64,000 nt of DNA from an uncultured Xylophilus sp. (GCA_913776965.1 CAJYQL010000084.1:1-64000), one strand, 5' to 3'; positions 1 through 9,970 are shown, numbered from the stretch's first letter. Made by a program: numbers and translations. Notes: generated from the sequence alone by a model not told the origin.

Positions 1-178
1 CGACGAGTCGCCGCAGGACGCACTGCTCGACCGGCTGGCCGGCTTGGCGCCGCGCGAGATGCGGCGGGCGCTGATGGTCGCCTTCGGCAATGCGCGGCTC
101 GACGGCCGGCCGGAACTGCGGGTGGACGACCTGCCGCGCGCGGCCCAGGGGCGGGGACGGGTCGGATTTATTCAGTAG
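1..178 (+). CDS. C-terminal fragment of an unrecognised protein (possibly an AAA+-type ATPase)
   Basis: The window opens inside this gene. The frame starting at base 2 is open to a TAG at 176-178 and gives about 58 residues, with segments such as LAPREMRRALMVAFGNAR and a tail ending GRVGFIQ. An alpha-helical stretch followed by a short basic tail would fit the small C-terminal domain of an AAA+ ATPase, but no Walker motif falls within the window, so that identity is a guess. The stop codon is followed within 10 bases by a perfect 13-bp hairpin. The codon pattern (G/C third positions) matches the neighbouring genes, so it is very likely real coding sequence. Confidence 0.55.
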   Translation, partial: DESPQDALLDRLAGLAPREMRRALMVAFGNARLDGRPELRVDDLPRAAQGRGRVGFIQ

Positions 179-184
179 CCCCCC

Positions 185-218
185 GGCTTTTCACGCCGCT
201 GCCCCGGCGTGAAAAGCC
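185..218 (+). terminator. Perfect 13-bp hairpin after the first gene
   Basis: Bases 185-197 (GGCTTTTCACGCC) and 206-218 (GGCGTGAAAAGCC) are perfect reverse complements with an 8-base loop. The hairpin begins 7 bases after the stop codon at 178, where a transcript end is expected. No T run follows; instead there is a second GC-rich block at 219-270. It could be a factor-assisted terminator or mRNA 3' end stabiliser. The rest of 179-471 holds no gene that I can support. Confidence 0.5.
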
Positions 219-324
219 ACCCCCGGAGGGGGAGGCTGCCCCGGGCCTTGGGGCGGCCCGGCGGCCGGGGCGGCTGGAACAGGCGCTGCGCTGAATAGGC
301 GGGGTAAGGCGCCGACGCTGCGCT

Positions 325-360
325 TGGCGCTGGCGCTGGCGCTGGCGCTGGCGCTGGCGC
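325..360. repeat. Hexanucleotide tandem repeat, six TGGCGC units
   Basis: Six exact copies of TGGCGC run without interruption from 325 to 360, in the gap between the first gene and the CorC-like gene. A 6-base unit does not shift a reading frame, so copy-number change would alter spacing upstream of the start at 472 rather than switch translation off. Confidence 0.9.
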
Positions 361-471
361 TTAGTGTGCGGAGATTGCGGTTGGCGTTTGGCATATGAGC
401 CTCGGGTGGAGCCGCCGCGCGTAAAAGCCGCTCACCGACGCACCGCAGCGCCCGGCGAGAATCGTGCGGCC

Positions 472-1791
472 ATGTCCCTGCCTTCCAGTCTTTTCCTCAT
501 CGCGCTGCTGATCGCGGCGAGTGCGTTCTTCTCGGTGTCCGAGATCTCGCTGGCCGCCTCGCGCCGGCTGCGGCTGCGGCAGCTGGCCGACGAGGGCGAG
601 GCGCGGGCCGAGCGGGTGATGCGCCTGCAGGAGCAGCCGGGCCCCTACTTCACCGTGGTGCAGGTCGGGCAGAACGCGATCGCGATCCTGGGCGGCATCG
701 TCGGCGAAGGCGCGCTCAGCCCGTTCTTTGAATCCGCCTTCGCGCTCTGGCCGGCCGCGGCGCCGCGGGCGGCGACCTGGGGCTTTCTCTGCTCGTTCGT
801 GCTGGTCACCTCGCTCTTCATCCTGTTCGCCGACCTGGTGCCGAAGCGGCTCGGCATGAGCGATCCCGAACGCATCGCCGTGCGGGTGGCGCGGCCGATG
901 CTCGCGCTGATGCGCATCCTGCAGCCGCTCGCCTGGATCTACGGACGCGCCGCCGACGGCCTGTTCCGCCTGTTCGGCCTACCGACCCAGCGCGACGACC
1001 GCATCACCTCCGAGGACATCCTCGCGATGACCGAGGCCGGAGCGCTCGCCGGCGTGCTGGCCGCGAGCGAGCAGCAGGTGATCGCCAACGTGTTCTCGCT
1101 CGATACCCGGACCATCGCCAGCGCCATGACGCAGCGCGACCGGATCGCCTATTTCCTGCAGGACGACCCCGACAGCGTGGTGCGGGCCCGCATCGCGGCC
1201 GAGCCGTTCTCGACCTATCCGGTCTGCGACGGCGACATCGACCATGTGCTCGGATACGTCGATGCCAAGGACCTGTTCCAGCGCGCGCTCAACGACCAGC
1301 CGATCGCCCTGTCCGACCCGGGCCTGGTGCACAAGGCGCTGATCGTGCCCGACCGGCTGACGCTCGCCGAGGTGCTGGACCAGTTCCGGCTGGTCGGCGA
1401 GGACTTCGCCGTCATCGTCAACGAATACAGCCTCGTCGTCGGCGTGGTGACGCTCAACGACGTGATGAGCACGGTGATGGGCGACCTGATCTCGCCGCTC
1501 GACGAGGACCAGATCGTGCGGCGCGACGCGGATTCCTGGCTGATCGACGGCGTGACGCCGATCCAGGACGTGCGCCACGCGCTCGGCCTGGAGGATCTGC
1601 CGCATCCCGACGACTATGAGACGCTCGCCGGCTTCCTGATGGTGATGCTGCGCCGGGTGCCGCGCCGCACCGACAGCGTGACCTGGGGCGGCTACAAGTT
1701 CGAGGTGATGGACGTGGACAGCTACCGGATCGACCAGGTGCTGGTCTCGCGCACGACCGCCGGCGCGACCGCGGTGCCGCCCGCGCCCTGA
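472..1791 (+). CDS. HlyC/CorC family membrane protein (CNNM/DUF21 + CBS pair + CorC domain)
   Basis: A 439-residue integral membrane protein of the CorC/CNNM family, linked in characterised members to magnesium or cobalt resistance and efflux; the substrate here is unknown. Residues 1 to about 180 are the DUF21/CNNM membrane domain with several hydrophobic helices (the first at residues 5-22, then SVSEISLAASRR). A CBS-domain pair lies at about 200-330, and the C-terminal 80 residues (ending in the DVDSYRIDQVLV segment) match the CorC/HlyC C-terminal domain. The frame is open upstream to 364, but the extra 36 residues are Arg-rich and non-membrane, and the ATG at 472 leads directly into the first helix. 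Its 3' end overlaps the convergent dusC by 70 bases. Confidence 0.88.
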   Translation: MSLPSSLFLIALLIAASAFFSVSEISLAASRRLRLRQLADEGEARAERVMRLQEQPGPYFTVVQVGQNAIAILGGIVGEGALSPFFESAFALWPAAAPRAATWGFLCSFVLVTSLFILFADLVPKRLGMSDPERIAVRVARPMLALMRILQPLAWIYGRAADGLFRLFGLPTQRDDRITSEDILAMTEAGALAGVLAASEQQVIANVFSLDTRTIASAMTQRDRIAYFLQDDPDSVVRARIAAEPFSTYPVCDGDIDHVLGYVDAKDLFQRALNDQPIALSDPGLVHKALIVPDRLTLAEVLDQFRLVGEDFAVIVNEYSLVVGVVTLNDVMSTVMGDLISPLDEDQIVRRDADSWLIDGVTPIQDVRHALGLEDLPHPDDYETLAGFLMVMLRRVPRRTDSVTWGGYKFEVMDVDSYRIDQVLVSRTTAGATAVPPAP

Positions 1792-2759
1792 CCGGCGGCG
1801 CCCTGCGCCCTCATCCAGGCGTCGATGGCCTCCGGCTCGGTCTCGGTGCGCAGCCGCTGGAAGGCGGCCTCTGCCTCGGGGTGGCGGCGGCGCAGCAGGT
1901 TGAGCCACTGCTTCAGCCGGCCGACCCGCTGGCGCCCGGGAAACGCGGCGCTCACCAGCGCCCAGAAGTTCTGCAGCTGCGGCAGCACCGCCTCCCATCC
2001 GGTCGCCGCCGGCACGCCGGCCTCGCCGTCGGCCGCCCGGATCGCCCAGGCCAGACCGGGGTCGGCGACGATGCCGCGGCCGAGCATCAGCGCGGTGCCT
2101 TCGGATCGCTCGCGGCAGAGCTGCGCATCGGCCACGGTCCAGATCTCGCCGTTGGCGACCACCGGCACCGCGACGGCGGCGCGGATCGCGGGGATCTGCT
2201 CCCAGTACGCCGGCGGCCGGTAGCCGTCGGTCTTGGTGCGGGCATGCACCACGATCTCGCAGGCGCCGGCCTCGGCCAGCGCCTGGGCGCATTCCACCGC
2301 CCGGCGGCCGTCGCGTACGCCGAGCCGCATCTTGGCCGAGACCGGCAGCGCGTCCGGCACGGCACGGCGGACCGCCGACACGATGGCCGACAGGGCTTCC
2401 GGCGTGTCGAGCAGCGCCGCGCCGCCGCCGTGGCGGTTGACGACGTTGGCGGGGCAGCCGAAGTTCAGGTCGATCCCTTCGGGCTGCAGCCGCGCGAGCG
2501 CCGCCGCGTTGTCGGCGATGCAGGCCGGGTCGGAGCCGAGCAGCTGCGGCCGCACCGGCGTGCCGGCCGTGGTCCGGCTGCCATTGCGCAACTCGGGCAC
2601 GTAGCGGTAGAACACCCGGTCGGGCAGGACGGTGTCGGTGATCCGGATGAATTCCGAGACGCACCGGTCCACGCCGCCTACGCGGGTCAGGATGTCGCGC
2701 AGGACGAAATCGAGCAACCCCTCCATCGGGGCGAGCAGCAGGGGCGCGCGGGTATGCAT
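1722..2759 (-). CDS. dusC: tRNA-dihydrouridine synthase (DusC type)
   Basis: FMN-dependent enzyme that reduces uridine to 5,6-dihydrouridine in tRNA D-loops; the DusC subgroup acts at U16. The start MHTRAPLLLAPMEG matches the N-terminus typical of the family and places the TIM barrel at once; an upstream in-frame ATG at 2822 would run through the repeat copy at 2788-2828 and is less likely. Visible family motifs are LNFGCPA with the proton-donor Cys, SAKMRLG, IVVHARTK and LMLGRGI. At 345 residues it is slightly long: the last 20 or so residues (from about GAGGTAVAP) are read antisense to the end of the CorC gene and look like an acquired tail. It is convergent with that gene and probably monocistronic. 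Confidence 0.92.
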   Translation of the reverse strand: MHTRAPLLLAPMEGLLDFVLRDILTRVGGVDRCVSEFIRITDTVLPDRVFYRYVPELRNGSRTTAGTPVRPQLLGSDPACIADNAAALARLQPEGIDLNFGCPANVVNRHGGGAALLDTPEALSAIVSAVRRAVPDALPVSAKMRLGVRDGRRAVECAQALAEAGACEIVVHARTKTDGYRPPAYWEQIPAIRAAVAVPVVANGEIWTVADAQLCRERSEGTALMLGRGIVADPGLAWAIRAADGEAGVPAATGWEAVLPQLQNFWALVSAAFPGRQRVGRLKQWLNLLRRRHPEAEAAFQRLRTETEPEAIDAWMRAQGAAGQGAGGTAVAPAVVRETSTWSIR

Positions 2760-2787
2760 CGGGCCGCCATTGTGCCCGGCCGCCTTC

Positions 2788-2828
2788 GCTATCCTTTTGA
2801 TAGCTTCATGCGCAGGCGGCACCTGCGC
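2788..2828 (+). repeat. Dispersed GCTAT..ATAGC repeat, copy A
   Basis: The core GCTATCCTTTTGATAGC (2788-2804) has complementary ends (GCTAT/ATAGC). It is followed by a GC-rich arm in which CGCAGG (2811-2816) pairs with CCTGCG (2822-2827). It lies in the leader between dusC and the small basic gene, 28 bases upstream of the dusC start on the opposite strand. Confidence 0.8.
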
Positions 2829-2858
2829 GAAACACCGATTTACGCCTGAAACCGGCCC

Positions 2859-3101
2859 TCAGCCCTTGCGGTGCCGCGAGCGTGCGCGGCGGCTGCGGTG
2901 GTGGCGGGTGGACTTGTTGCGGGGCTTGGCGGTCTTCGCCGACTGCTCGAATGCCTTTTCGCTCGGCGCGCCTTCGCTGCCGGGCTTGCGCATCTTCTCG
3001 CCGCTGCCGCGGGCGATGCGATGGCGCTTGGCCTGGATGTTGGCGTACAGCCCGGGGCGGGAGGATTTGGATTTCTTGGAGCCGGAAGATTGGCGGGCCA
3101 T
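2859..3101 (-). CDS. Small, very basic protein (DUF6321-like)
   Basis: An 80-residue protein with about one third Lys/Arg/His. The central segment (RIARGSGEKMRKPG, then GAPSEKAF and SAKTAK) resembles a conserved small-protein family that I associate with DUF6321, whose function is unknown; that family name is from memory. The ATG at 3101 follows a clean gap from the transglycosylase gene (stop at 3176), and the same frame upstream reads antisense-like Arg-rich text, so the short start is preferred. The highly charged ends and absence of a signal peptide or membrane helix suggest a cytoplasmic nucleic-acid-binding or ribosome-associated role, but that is inference. Confidence 0.7.
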   Translation of the reverse strand: MARQSSGSKKSKSSRPGLYANIQAKRHRIARGSGEKMRKPGSEGAPSEKAFEQSAKTAKPRNKSTRHHRSRRARSRHRKG

Positions 3102-3175
3102 GGCGGTGGTCGTGCAGTGTGCGTGGATGAAGCCTGCAGTCTGCGCGGGTGCGCCCGGCGGCCTGTCAGCCTGCG

Positions 3176-3832
3176 TCATCCCGCACGGTCGGCGAATGCC
3201 CAGTTCCGCTGCGCCGCGAAGACGCTGTTCGGATACGGCGCGCGGCCCCGGCTGCCGTTGTACCGGCCGAGCGCCATGAACGCATCGCCGCGCTCGCGCT
3301 CCAGGTAGTGCCGCAGGATCACGCAGCCGAAGCGCAGGTTGGTCTGCAGGTGGAACAGCCGTTCCGGCTCGCCCTGGCCGATGGTGCGCATCCAGAACGG
3401 CATCACCTGCATATAGCCGCGCGCGCCGACGCTGGAGACGGCGAACTTGCGGAAGGCGCTCTCGACCTGGATCAGCCCAAGCACCATCGACACGTCGAGC
3501 CCGGCGCGGCGCGACTCGTACCAGACGGTGCGCAGGAATTCGACCCGGCTGTCGCGGTCCGGCATGCGGCGCCGCAGCCGTTCGGCCATCTCCGAGAGCC
3601 AGCGCATGTGCTGAATGCGCGAGGCGGTATCGGCGAATTCGGGGATCGGTGGTGCGCTGGCGGCGATCGCGGCACTGAGCGCGGTGCGGACCGCGTCGGC
3701 CAGCGGCTCCTCCAGCTGGGCGCCGGCATGGGCGATCCCGGGCAGGCCGAGCCACGGCACGGCGCCCGTGACAGCCGCGGTCGTCGATGCCAGCCACGCG
3801 CGGCGCGGCACACCGGCCGCGCGCCCGTTCAT
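3176..3832 (-). CDS. Lytic transglycosylase (SLT domain), exported
   Basis: A periplasmic peptidoglycan-cleaving enzyme of 218 residues. The N-terminus carries a signal peptide (Arg-containing start, hydrophobic stretch to about residue 35, cleavage near AHA). The SLT domain spans about 100-210 with the catalytic Glu in IQVESAF (E124), then [11 protein letters not shown] and the closing ALGRYNGS motif, all typical of family 1 lytic transglycosylases. The start ATG overlaps the proS stop by 4 bases (ATGA), so the two are probably co-transcribed and translationally coupled; proS followed by a transglycosylase gene is a common betaproteobacterial arrangement. No peptidoglycan-binding LysM domain is present. 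Confidence 0.9.
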   Translation of the reverse strand: MNGRAAGVPRRAWLASTTAAVTGAVPWLGLPGIAHAGAQLEEPLADAVRTALSAAIAASAPPIPEFADTASRIQHMRWLSEMAERLRRRMPDRDSRVEFLRTVWYESRRAGLDVSMVLGLIQVESAFRKFAVSSVGARGYMQVMPFWMRTIGQGEPERLFHLQTNLRFGCVILRHYLERERGDAFMALGRYNGSRGRAPYPNSVFAAQRNWAFADRAG

Positions 3833-5574
3833 GCGGCGAGCCGGCCCTTCAGATGGGCCAGGATGTCGGCGGCCGCGACCTTGGTGGCGGCGGTGTCGCG
3901 GCGGTGCTGGTATTCGACCTGGCCTTCCTTCAAGCCGCGGTCCGACAGCACCACCCGGTGCGGCACGCCGATCAGCTCCCAGTCGGCGAACATGGCGCCC
4001 GGCCGCTCGCCGCGGTCGTCCAGCAGCACGTCCACCCCGGCGGCCAGCAGGTCCGCGTACAGCGATTCGGCGGCGGCCTTCACCGCCTCGCTGCGGTCCA
4101 TGCCGATCGGGCAGACGACCACGGTGAAGGGCGCGATCGCGTCGGGCCAGATGATCCCGCGCTCGTCATGGTTCTGCTCGATGGCCGCAGCCGGCAGGCG
4201 GGTGATGCCGATGCCGTAGCAGCCCATCTCGAAGTGGCGCGGCTTGCCGTCCTCGTCGAGGAAGGTCGCGTTCATCGCCCGGCTGTACTTGGTGCCGAGG
4301 TAGAACACGTGTCCGACCTCGATGCCCCGCTCGATCGCCAGCACGCCGCGGCCGTCCGGCGACGGGTCGCCCGCCACCACGTTGCGGATGTCGGCCACCA
4401 GGTCCGGCTCGGGCAGGTCCCGGCCCCAGTTGACGCCGGTGATGTGCGCATCGGGCTCGTTGGCGCCGCAGATCCAGTCGGCCATCAGCGCGACCTCGCG
4501 GTCGGCCACGATCTTCAGCGGCTGGCGCAGCCCGACCGGGCCGAGGTAGCCCGGCTTGCAGCCGAAATGCGCGTCGATCTCGCCGGCGGTCGCGAAGCGG
4601 AAGCCTCCCTCGAAGCCCGGCAGCTTGCCGACCTTGACTTCGTTCAGGTCGTGGTCGCCGCGCAGCAGCAGCAGCCAGACCTGGATCTTGGCCACTTCGC
4701 CCGGCTCGTTCAGGGTGTCGGTCGCCAGCACCAGGGACTTGACGGTGGTGGCCAGCGGCACGCCGAGCAGGGCCGCGACGTCGGCGCAGGTGCTCTTGCC
4801 GGGCGTCCGCACGCGGGCGAGCGGCTGCGAGGCAGCGCTGCGCCCGCCGGTGGGCGCCAGCGCTTCAGCTTTCTCCATGTTGGCCGCGTAGTCGCTGTCG
4901 GGCGCGTAGACGATCGCGTCCTCGCCGGTGGCGGCGATCACCTGGAATTCCTGGCTCAGGTCGCCGCCGATCGCGCCGCTGTCCGCCGCCACCGCGCGGT
5001 AGCGCAAGCCGAAGCGGTCGAAGATGCGGCGGTAGGCGTCCGTCATCACCTGGTAGCTCGCCTGGGCCGCCTCGGGGCTGCGGTCGAAGCTGTAGGCGTC
5101 CTTCATCGTGAACTCGCGGCCGCGCATCAGCCCGAAGCGCGGACGGCGCTCGTCGCGGAACTTGGTCTGGATCTGGTAGAGGTTCTTCGGCAGCTGCTTG
5201 TAGCTGCGCAGCTCCTGGCGGGCGATGTCGGTCACCACCTCCTCGCTGGTCGGCTGCACGACGAAGTCCCGGCCGTGGCGGTCGCGGATGCGCAGCAGTT
5301 CCGGACCCATCTTGTCGAAGCGGCCGGTTTCCTGCCAGAGCTCGGCCGGCTGGACGACGGGCATCGTGATCTCGACCGCACCGGCGCGGTCCATCTCCTC
5401 GCGCACGATCGCCTCGACCTTGCGGATCACCCGCAGCCCCATCGGCATGTAGCTGTAGATGCCGGCGCCGAGCTTCTTGATCATGCCGGCGCGCATCATC
5501 AGCCGGTGGCTCGCCACCTCGGCGTCGGCGGGTGCTTCCTTGAGGGTGGAGACGAAGAATCGGGACGCTTTCAT
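3829..5574 (-). CDS. proS: Prolyl-tRNA synthetase (bacterial type)
   Basis: Class II aminoacyl-tRNA synthetase that charges tRNA-Pro. The 581 residues fit the bacterial form with an editing insertion: the start [20 protein letters not shown] is the standard N-terminus, motif 1/2 segments follow ([29 protein letters not shown]), the INS editing domain lies at about 220-400, and the last 100 residues form the anticodon-binding domain. The frame is open 69 codons further upstream, but that stretch runs across the intergenic region and has no family similarity, so 5574 is chosen. A tRNA-Pro (CGG) gene occurs 5.5 kb away. It diverges from rppH. Confidence 0.96.
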   Translation of the reverse strand: MKASRFFVSTLKEAPADAEVASHRLMMRAGMIKKLGAGIYSYMPMGLRVIRKVEAIVREEMDRAGAVEITMPVVQPAELWQETGRFDKMGPELLRIRDRHGRDFVVQPTSEEVVTDIARQELRSYKQLPKNLYQIQTKFRDERRPRFGLMRGREFTMKDAYSFDRSPEAAQASYQVMTDAYRRIFDRFGLRYRAVAADSGAIGGDLSQEFQVIAATGEDAIVYAPDSDYAANMEKAEALAPTGGRSAASQPLARVRTPGKSTCADVAALLGVPLATTVKSLVLATDTLNEPGEVAKIQVWLLLLRGDHDLNEVKVGKLPGFEGGFRFATAGEIDAHFGCKPGYLGPVGLRQPLKIVADREVALMADWICGANEPDAHITGVNWGRDLPEPDLVADIRNVVAGDPSPDGRGVLAIERGIEVGHVFYLGTKYSRAMNATFLDEDGKPRHFEMGCYGIGITRLPAAAIEQNHDERGIIWPDAIAPFTVVVCPIGMDRSEAVKAAAESLYADLLAAGVDVLLDDRGERPGAMFADWELIGVPHRVVLSDRGLKEGQVEYQHRRDTAATKVAAADILAHLKGRLAA

Positions 5575-5673
5575 GGGCGGCAGCAACAGGGTTCGAAGGG
5601 GGGCGCACCGGGGGTGCGGAACGCCTGGAAACCGCGCGGAATCAGGGGATTCCCGGCCTTGCAGGCGGTGTCC

Positions 5674-5701
5674 TTGCCGGGCCGAAAGCCGCGTGCATAA
5701 T
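5674..5701 (+). promoter_or_regulatory. Likely sigma-70-type promoter for rppH
   Basis: TTGCCG at 5674-5679 and CATAAT at 5696-5701 are separated by 16 bases, 31 bases upstream of the rppH ATG. Matches to the consensus are 4/6 and 5/6. Confidence 0.5.
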
Positions 5702-5731
5702 GGACTCAGTTCAAAAAATTGGGGTTTGATT

Positions 5732-6388
5732 ATGCTCGACCGGGACGGCTTCAGGCCCAACGTCGGCATCGTCCTGCTCAACCAGAGAAATCAGGTGTTC
5801 TGGGGCAAGCGCATCCGGACCCACAGCTGGCAGTTTCCGCAAGGCGGCATAGACCGCGGAGAAACGCCCGAGCAGGCGATGTTCCGCGAGCTCCACGAGG
5901 AAGTGGGCTTGCAACCGGACCATGTGCGCATCGTCGCGCGCACCCGGGACTGGTTGCGCTACGAGGTGCCCGACCGCTACATCCGGCGCGACGCGCGCGG
6001 CCATTACAAGGGCCAGAAGCAGATCTGGTATCTGCTGCAGCTCACCGGCCACGACTGGGACCTGAACCTGCGCGCGACCAACCATCCCGAATTCGACGCC
6101 TGGCGCTGGAACGACTACTGGGTGCCGCTCGACGTGGTCGTGGAATTCAAGCGCGGCGTCTACGAGATGGCGCTGACCGAACTCGCCCGCTTCCTGCCGC
6201 GCCCCGAACAGCGCAACCGCTACCTGCGCAGCAGCATGCGACCGCCGCGCGACAACGACGCGCCCGGACACGCCCACCACGCGCAGCCGATCGGCCCGCT
6301 AGAACTGCCGCCGGGCGCCACCTTCGATCCCGATCCGTCCACGGCCACCGCGTCGATCCTGAAAGACCAGCCGCATGCGTCTCGCTGA
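5732..6388 (+). CDS. rppH: RNA 5'-pyrophosphohydrolase RppH (Nudix)
   Basis: Removes pyrophosphate from 5'-triphosphorylated mRNA and so starts RNase E-dependent decay. The protein starts [18 protein letters not shown], matching RppH N-termini, and contains the Nudix box from [11 protein letters not shown] through RELHEEVGL with the metal-binding Glu residues. RppH hallmarks such as GQKQIWYLL and the [10 protein letters not shown] segment follow. At 218 residues it is longer than the roughly 160-175 of enterobacterial RppH; the extra C-terminal part is rich in Arg, Pro and His and looks disordered, as is usual in Burkholderiales. Its 3' end overlaps the next gene by 14 bases. The upstream in-frame extension to 5459 is antisense to proS and is rejected. 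Confidence 0.95.
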   Translation: MLDRDGFRPNVGIVLLNQRNQVFWGKRIRTHSWQFPQGGIDRGETPEQAMFRELHEEVGLQPDHVRIVARTRDWLRYEVPDRYIRRDARGHYKGQKQIWYLLQLTGHDWDLNLRATNHPEFDAWRWNDYWVPLDVVVEFKRGVYEMALTELARFLPRPEQRNRYLRSSMRPPRDNDAPGHAHHAQPIGPLELPPGATFDPDPSTATASILKDQPHASR

Positions 6389-6914
6389 CAACCGGCACCG
6401 GCTCCTGCGCCGCGCCGCCTGTACCGCCGCCGGCCTGCTGCTCGCCGGCAGCGCCCTCGCCGCCAACATGCTCGTCCCGCCGCCCGAGGGCGGCTATCCC
6501 GAGGATGCGGCCCCGCCGCCGCCCGCCTTCGACATCGGCCGCGCAATCGTCGTCGGCCTGCCCAACGCCACGTCGGTGGTGATCGCGGTCGATCCCGACA
6601 CCATCACCCTCGGCCGCGATGGCGTGGTGCGCTATGTGGCCATCGCCCGCAGCGTGACCGGCGGCGCGGTCACCGCGATGTACGAAGGCGTGCGCTGCGC
6701 GACGGCCGAAGTGAAGGTCTATGCGCGGCATTTCGCCGACGGCGGCTGGAAGCCGATCGGGGAGCCGACCTGGCAATCGCTCCACGATGCCGGCCCGTCG
6801 CGCTATTCGCTGCCGATCGCCAAGGCCGGCGTCTGTCGCGAGTCCGCCCCCAACGGCAGCCCGCGGCAGATCGCCGCCGACCTGCGCAATCCGCTCACCC
6901 TCCGGTCGCCCTGA
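6375..6914 (+). CDS. CNP1-like family exported protein
   Basis: A 179-residue protein with an N-terminal signal peptide ([19 protein letters not shown], predicted cleavage after ALA at about residue 29). The mature part, with [17 protein letters not shown] and [17 protein letters not shown], matches the CNP1-like family (named for a neisserial cryptic protein), whose function is unknown. Two cysteines (in VRCATAE and GVCRES) could form a disulfide in the periplasm. It overlaps the rppH end by 14 bases, so it is very probably in the same transcript, a pairing often seen in Burkholderiales. Confidence 0.82.
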   Translation: MRLADNRHRLLRRAACTAAGLLLAGSALAANMLVPPPEGGYPEDAAPPPPAFDIGRAIVVGLPNATSVVIAVDPDTITLGRDGVVRYVAIARSVTGGAVTAMYEGVRCATAEVKVYARHFADGGWKPIGEPTWQSLHDAGPSRYSLPIAKAGVCRESAPNGSPRQIAADLRNPLTLRSP

Positions 6915-6932
6915 CGGCGGCCGGGCCGGCCA

Positions 6933-8084
6933 TCACCGCACCACGATCAGGTTGTCGCGGTGCACCATCTCCGGCTCGGCGGCATAGCCGAGCAGCTTCT
7001 CGATATCGGCGGAGGCGCGCCGGCACAGCAGACGAGCTTCGGCGCTCGCGTAGTTCGCGAGGCCGCGGGCGATCTCGGTGCCCGCCGGATCGCGCACCGC
7101 GATCACCTCGCCGCGCGAGAAATCGCCCTCCACCGCCACCATGCCGATCGGCAGCAGGCTCTTGCCCTCGTCGCGCAGCTTGGCGACGGCGCCGGTGTCC
7201 ACCGTGACTGCGCCGCGCAGCTGCAGGTGGTCGGCGATCCACTGCTTGCGGGCCTGCTGCTTCTGCGTCGGCGCGACCAGCAGCGTGCCGATCGACTCGC
7301 CCGCCACCAGGCGCAGCAGCGCGTTCGGCTCGCGCCCCCAGGCGATGACCGTGGAGGCGCCCGAGCCTGCCGCCCGCTTGGCGGCCAGGATCTTGGTCAG
7401 CATGCCGCCGCGCCCGATCGAGGAGCCGGCGCCGCCGGCCATCGCCTCCAGCGCCGGATCGCCGGCGCGGGCCTGATGCACAAATTCCGCTGCCGGGTCC
7501 TTGCGCGGGTCGGCGGTGTAGAGGCCGCGCTGGTCGGTCAGGATGATCAGCACGTCGGCCTCGACCAGGTTGGCGACGAGCGCGCCCAGCGTGTCGTTGT
7601 CGCCGAACTTGATCTCGTCGTTGACGACCGTGTCGTTCTCGTTGATGACCGGCACCACGCCCATCCGCAGCAGCGTCAGCAGCGTGGAGCGCGCATTCAG
7701 GTAGCGCTCTCGGTCGGCCAGGTCGGCGTGGGTCAGCAGCACCTGGGCGCTGCCGATGCCGCAGGCGCTGAGCTGCGACTCGTACATCTGCGCCAGGCCC
7801 ATCTGGCCGACGGCGGCCGCCGCCTGCAGTTCGTGCACCGCATGCGGCCGGGTGCTCCAGCCGAGCCGCTTCATGCCCTCGGCGATGGCGCCGCTCGACA
7901 CCATCACCATCTCGCGCCGCTCGCCGTCCGCCGTGCCGCCGACCAGCGCGGCCAGCTGCCGGCACCATTCGCCGATCGCCGCGGCATCGAGCCCGCGGCC
8001 CTCGTTGGTCACCAGACTGGACCCGACCTTGACGACGATGCGCCGTGCGGAGCGCAGCGCGGAAACAGCGTTTTCATTCAGCAT
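6933..8084 (-). CDS. proB: Glutamate 5-kinase
   Basis: First enzyme of proline biosynthesis: phosphorylates L-glutamate to gamma-glutamyl phosphate. The amino-acid kinase domain covers about residues 10-265 ([13 protein letters not shown] at the start, then VINENDTV and GTGGML-like IGRGGMLTK), and the PUA domain fills the C-terminus (about 290-375). The ATG at 8084 ([21 protein letters not shown]) is preferred over one at 8114, which lies inside the repeat copy B. It is downstream of obgE with a 75-base gap; obgE-proB adjacency is standard in betaproteobacteria. proA is not in the window. Confidence 0.95.
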   Translation of the reverse strand: MLNENAVSALRSARRIVVKVGSSLVTNEGRGLDAAAIGEWCRQLAALVGGTADGERREMVMVSSGAIAEGMKRLGWSTRPHAVHELQAAAAVGQMGLAQMYESQLSACGIGSAQVLLTHADLADRERYLNARSTLLTLLRMGVVPVINENDTVVNDEIKFGDNDTLGALVANLVEADVLIILTDQRGLYTADPRKDPAAEFVHQARAGDPALEAMAGGAGSSIGRGGMLTKILAAKRAAGSGASTVIAWGREPNALLRLVAGESIGTLLVAPTQKQQARKQWIADHLQLRGAVTVDTGAVAKLRDEGKSLLPIGMVAVEGDFSRGEVIAVRDPAGTEIARGLANYASAEARLLCRRASADIEKLLGYAAEPEMVHRDNLIVVR

Positions 8085-8095
8085 ATCGGCCTTCG

Positions 8096-8136
8096 GCGCC
8101 CGTCCCTCGGGCACAGACAGCTATGAAATTAGGAGC
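8096..8136 (-). repeat. Dispersed GCTCC..ATAGC repeat, copy B
   Basis: On the minus strand the core is GCTCCTAATTTCATAGC (8136 down to 8120), followed by the arm containing CGAGGGACGGGCGC. It fills the gap between the obgE stop (8160) and the proB start (8084), in the same direction as both genes. Confidence 0.8.
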
Positions 8137-8159
8137 ATTACCGGCACCGTCCGGCAGCG

Positions 8160-9245
<1,086 letters not shown>

Positions 9246-9274
9246 CTACCGAAGGGGCCGCCGAACGGCCGGCC

Positions 9275-9309
9275 CGAAAAGCACGAAGCCCCGACCAGGC
9301 GGGGCTTCG
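9275..9309 (-). terminator. Hairpin between rpmA and obgE
   Basis: CGAAGCCCC (9284-9292) and GGGGCTTCG (9301-9309) form a 9-bp stem with an 8-base loop. Read on the minus strand the stem is followed by TGCTTTTCG. This looks like a moderate intrinsic terminator or attenuator that would give more ribosomal protein mRNA than obgE mRNA. Confidence 0.65.
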
Positions 9310-9330
9310 CGGATCGATCGGGGTGCGGCG

Positions 9331-9588
9331 TCAGGCCGGGGTCACCGTGATCGTGTGCTTGTTCATCGCACCCTTCACGCCGAACGACACGCGGCCGTCG
9401 ACCAGTGCGAAGATCGTGTGGTCCTTGCCCACGCCGGTGTTCGGGCCGGCATGGAAGCGCGTACCGCGCTGGCGCACGATGATCGAGCCGGCGGTGATCA
9501 GTTCACCACCGAAAGCCTTCACGCCGAGCATCTTGGGCTTGGAATCGCGCCCGTTTCGCGTAGAGCCGCCGCCTTTTTTCTGTGCCAT
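9331..9588 (-). CDS. rpmA: Ribosomal protein L27
   Basis: Component of the 50S subunit near the peptidyl-transferase centre. The 85-residue sequence starts [16 protein letters not shown], the universally conserved N-terminus that reaches into the active site, and continues with [18 protein letters not shown] and [17 protein letters not shown]. It has no N-terminal extension of the type processed in Firmicutes. It lies 12 bases after rplU, in the same operon. Confidence 0.98.
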   Translation of the reverse strand: MAQKKGGGSTRNGRDSKPKMLGVKAFGGELITAGSIIVRQRGTRFHAGPNTGVGKDHTIFALVDGRVSFGVKGAMNKHTITVTPA

Positions 9589-9600
9589 GACCTGTGCTCC

Positions 9601-9912
9601 TTAACCGGCGATCGCGCCGATTTGCAGTTCGGTGAACTGCTGGCGATGGCCTTGACGTTTCTGGTAGTGCTTGCGACGGCGCATCTTGAAGATGCGAACC
9701 TTGTCGTGCTTGCCGTGCGACAGCACGGTAACCGTCACAGATGCGCCGGACACCAGGGGCGTGCCGACCTTGAGTTCCGAGCCGTTGCCGACTGCCAGAA
9801 CCTGGTCGATCACGATTTCCTGGCCTACGTCCGCAGCAATCTGTTCTACTTTGATTTTTTCGCCGGAAGCAACGCGATACTGCTTGCCACCGGTTTTTAT
9901 GACCGCGTACAT
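9601..9912 (-). CDS. rplU: Ribosomal protein L21
   Basis: 50S subunit protein that binds 23S rRNA. The 103 residues start [20 protein letters not shown] and include [24 protein letters not shown], the conserved rRNA-binding end. A Shine-Dalgarno-like AGAGG sits 6-7 bases upstream of the ATG at 9912. The frame is open far upstream, but that part is antisense to ispB. It is the first gene of rplU-rpmA-obgE and is preceded by an extended -10 promoter. Confidence 0.98.
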   Translation of the reverse strand: MYAVIKTGGKQYRVASGEKIKVEQIAADVGQEIVIDQVLAVGNGSELKVGTPLVSGASVTVTVLSHGKHDKVRIFKMRRRKHYQKRQGHRQQFTELQIGAIAG

Positions 9913-9961
9913 GTAAACCTCTTGAAATGAGTCCTGCAGACGGATTTCCGCAGAGCCTGCG

Positions 9962-9970
9962 ATTATAGCA
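9962..9970 (-). promoter_or_regulatory. Extended -10 promoter for rplU-rpmA-obgE
   Basis: On the minus strand the bases read TGCTATAAT (9970 down to 9962): a perfect TATAAT preceded by TG at the extended -10 position, 50 bases upstream of the rplU ATG. No good -35 box is visible, which is normal for extended -10 promoters. Confidence 0.65.

Noticed and set aside
364-471. An upstream start for the CorC-like protein
   Set aside because: It adds 36 Arg/Pro-rich residues before the first membrane helix and begins at the end of a tandem repeat; the ATG at 472 fits the family.
3787-5700. A 637-codon open frame antisense to proS
   Set aside because: Same reason: composition follows the complement of proS and no protein family is visible.
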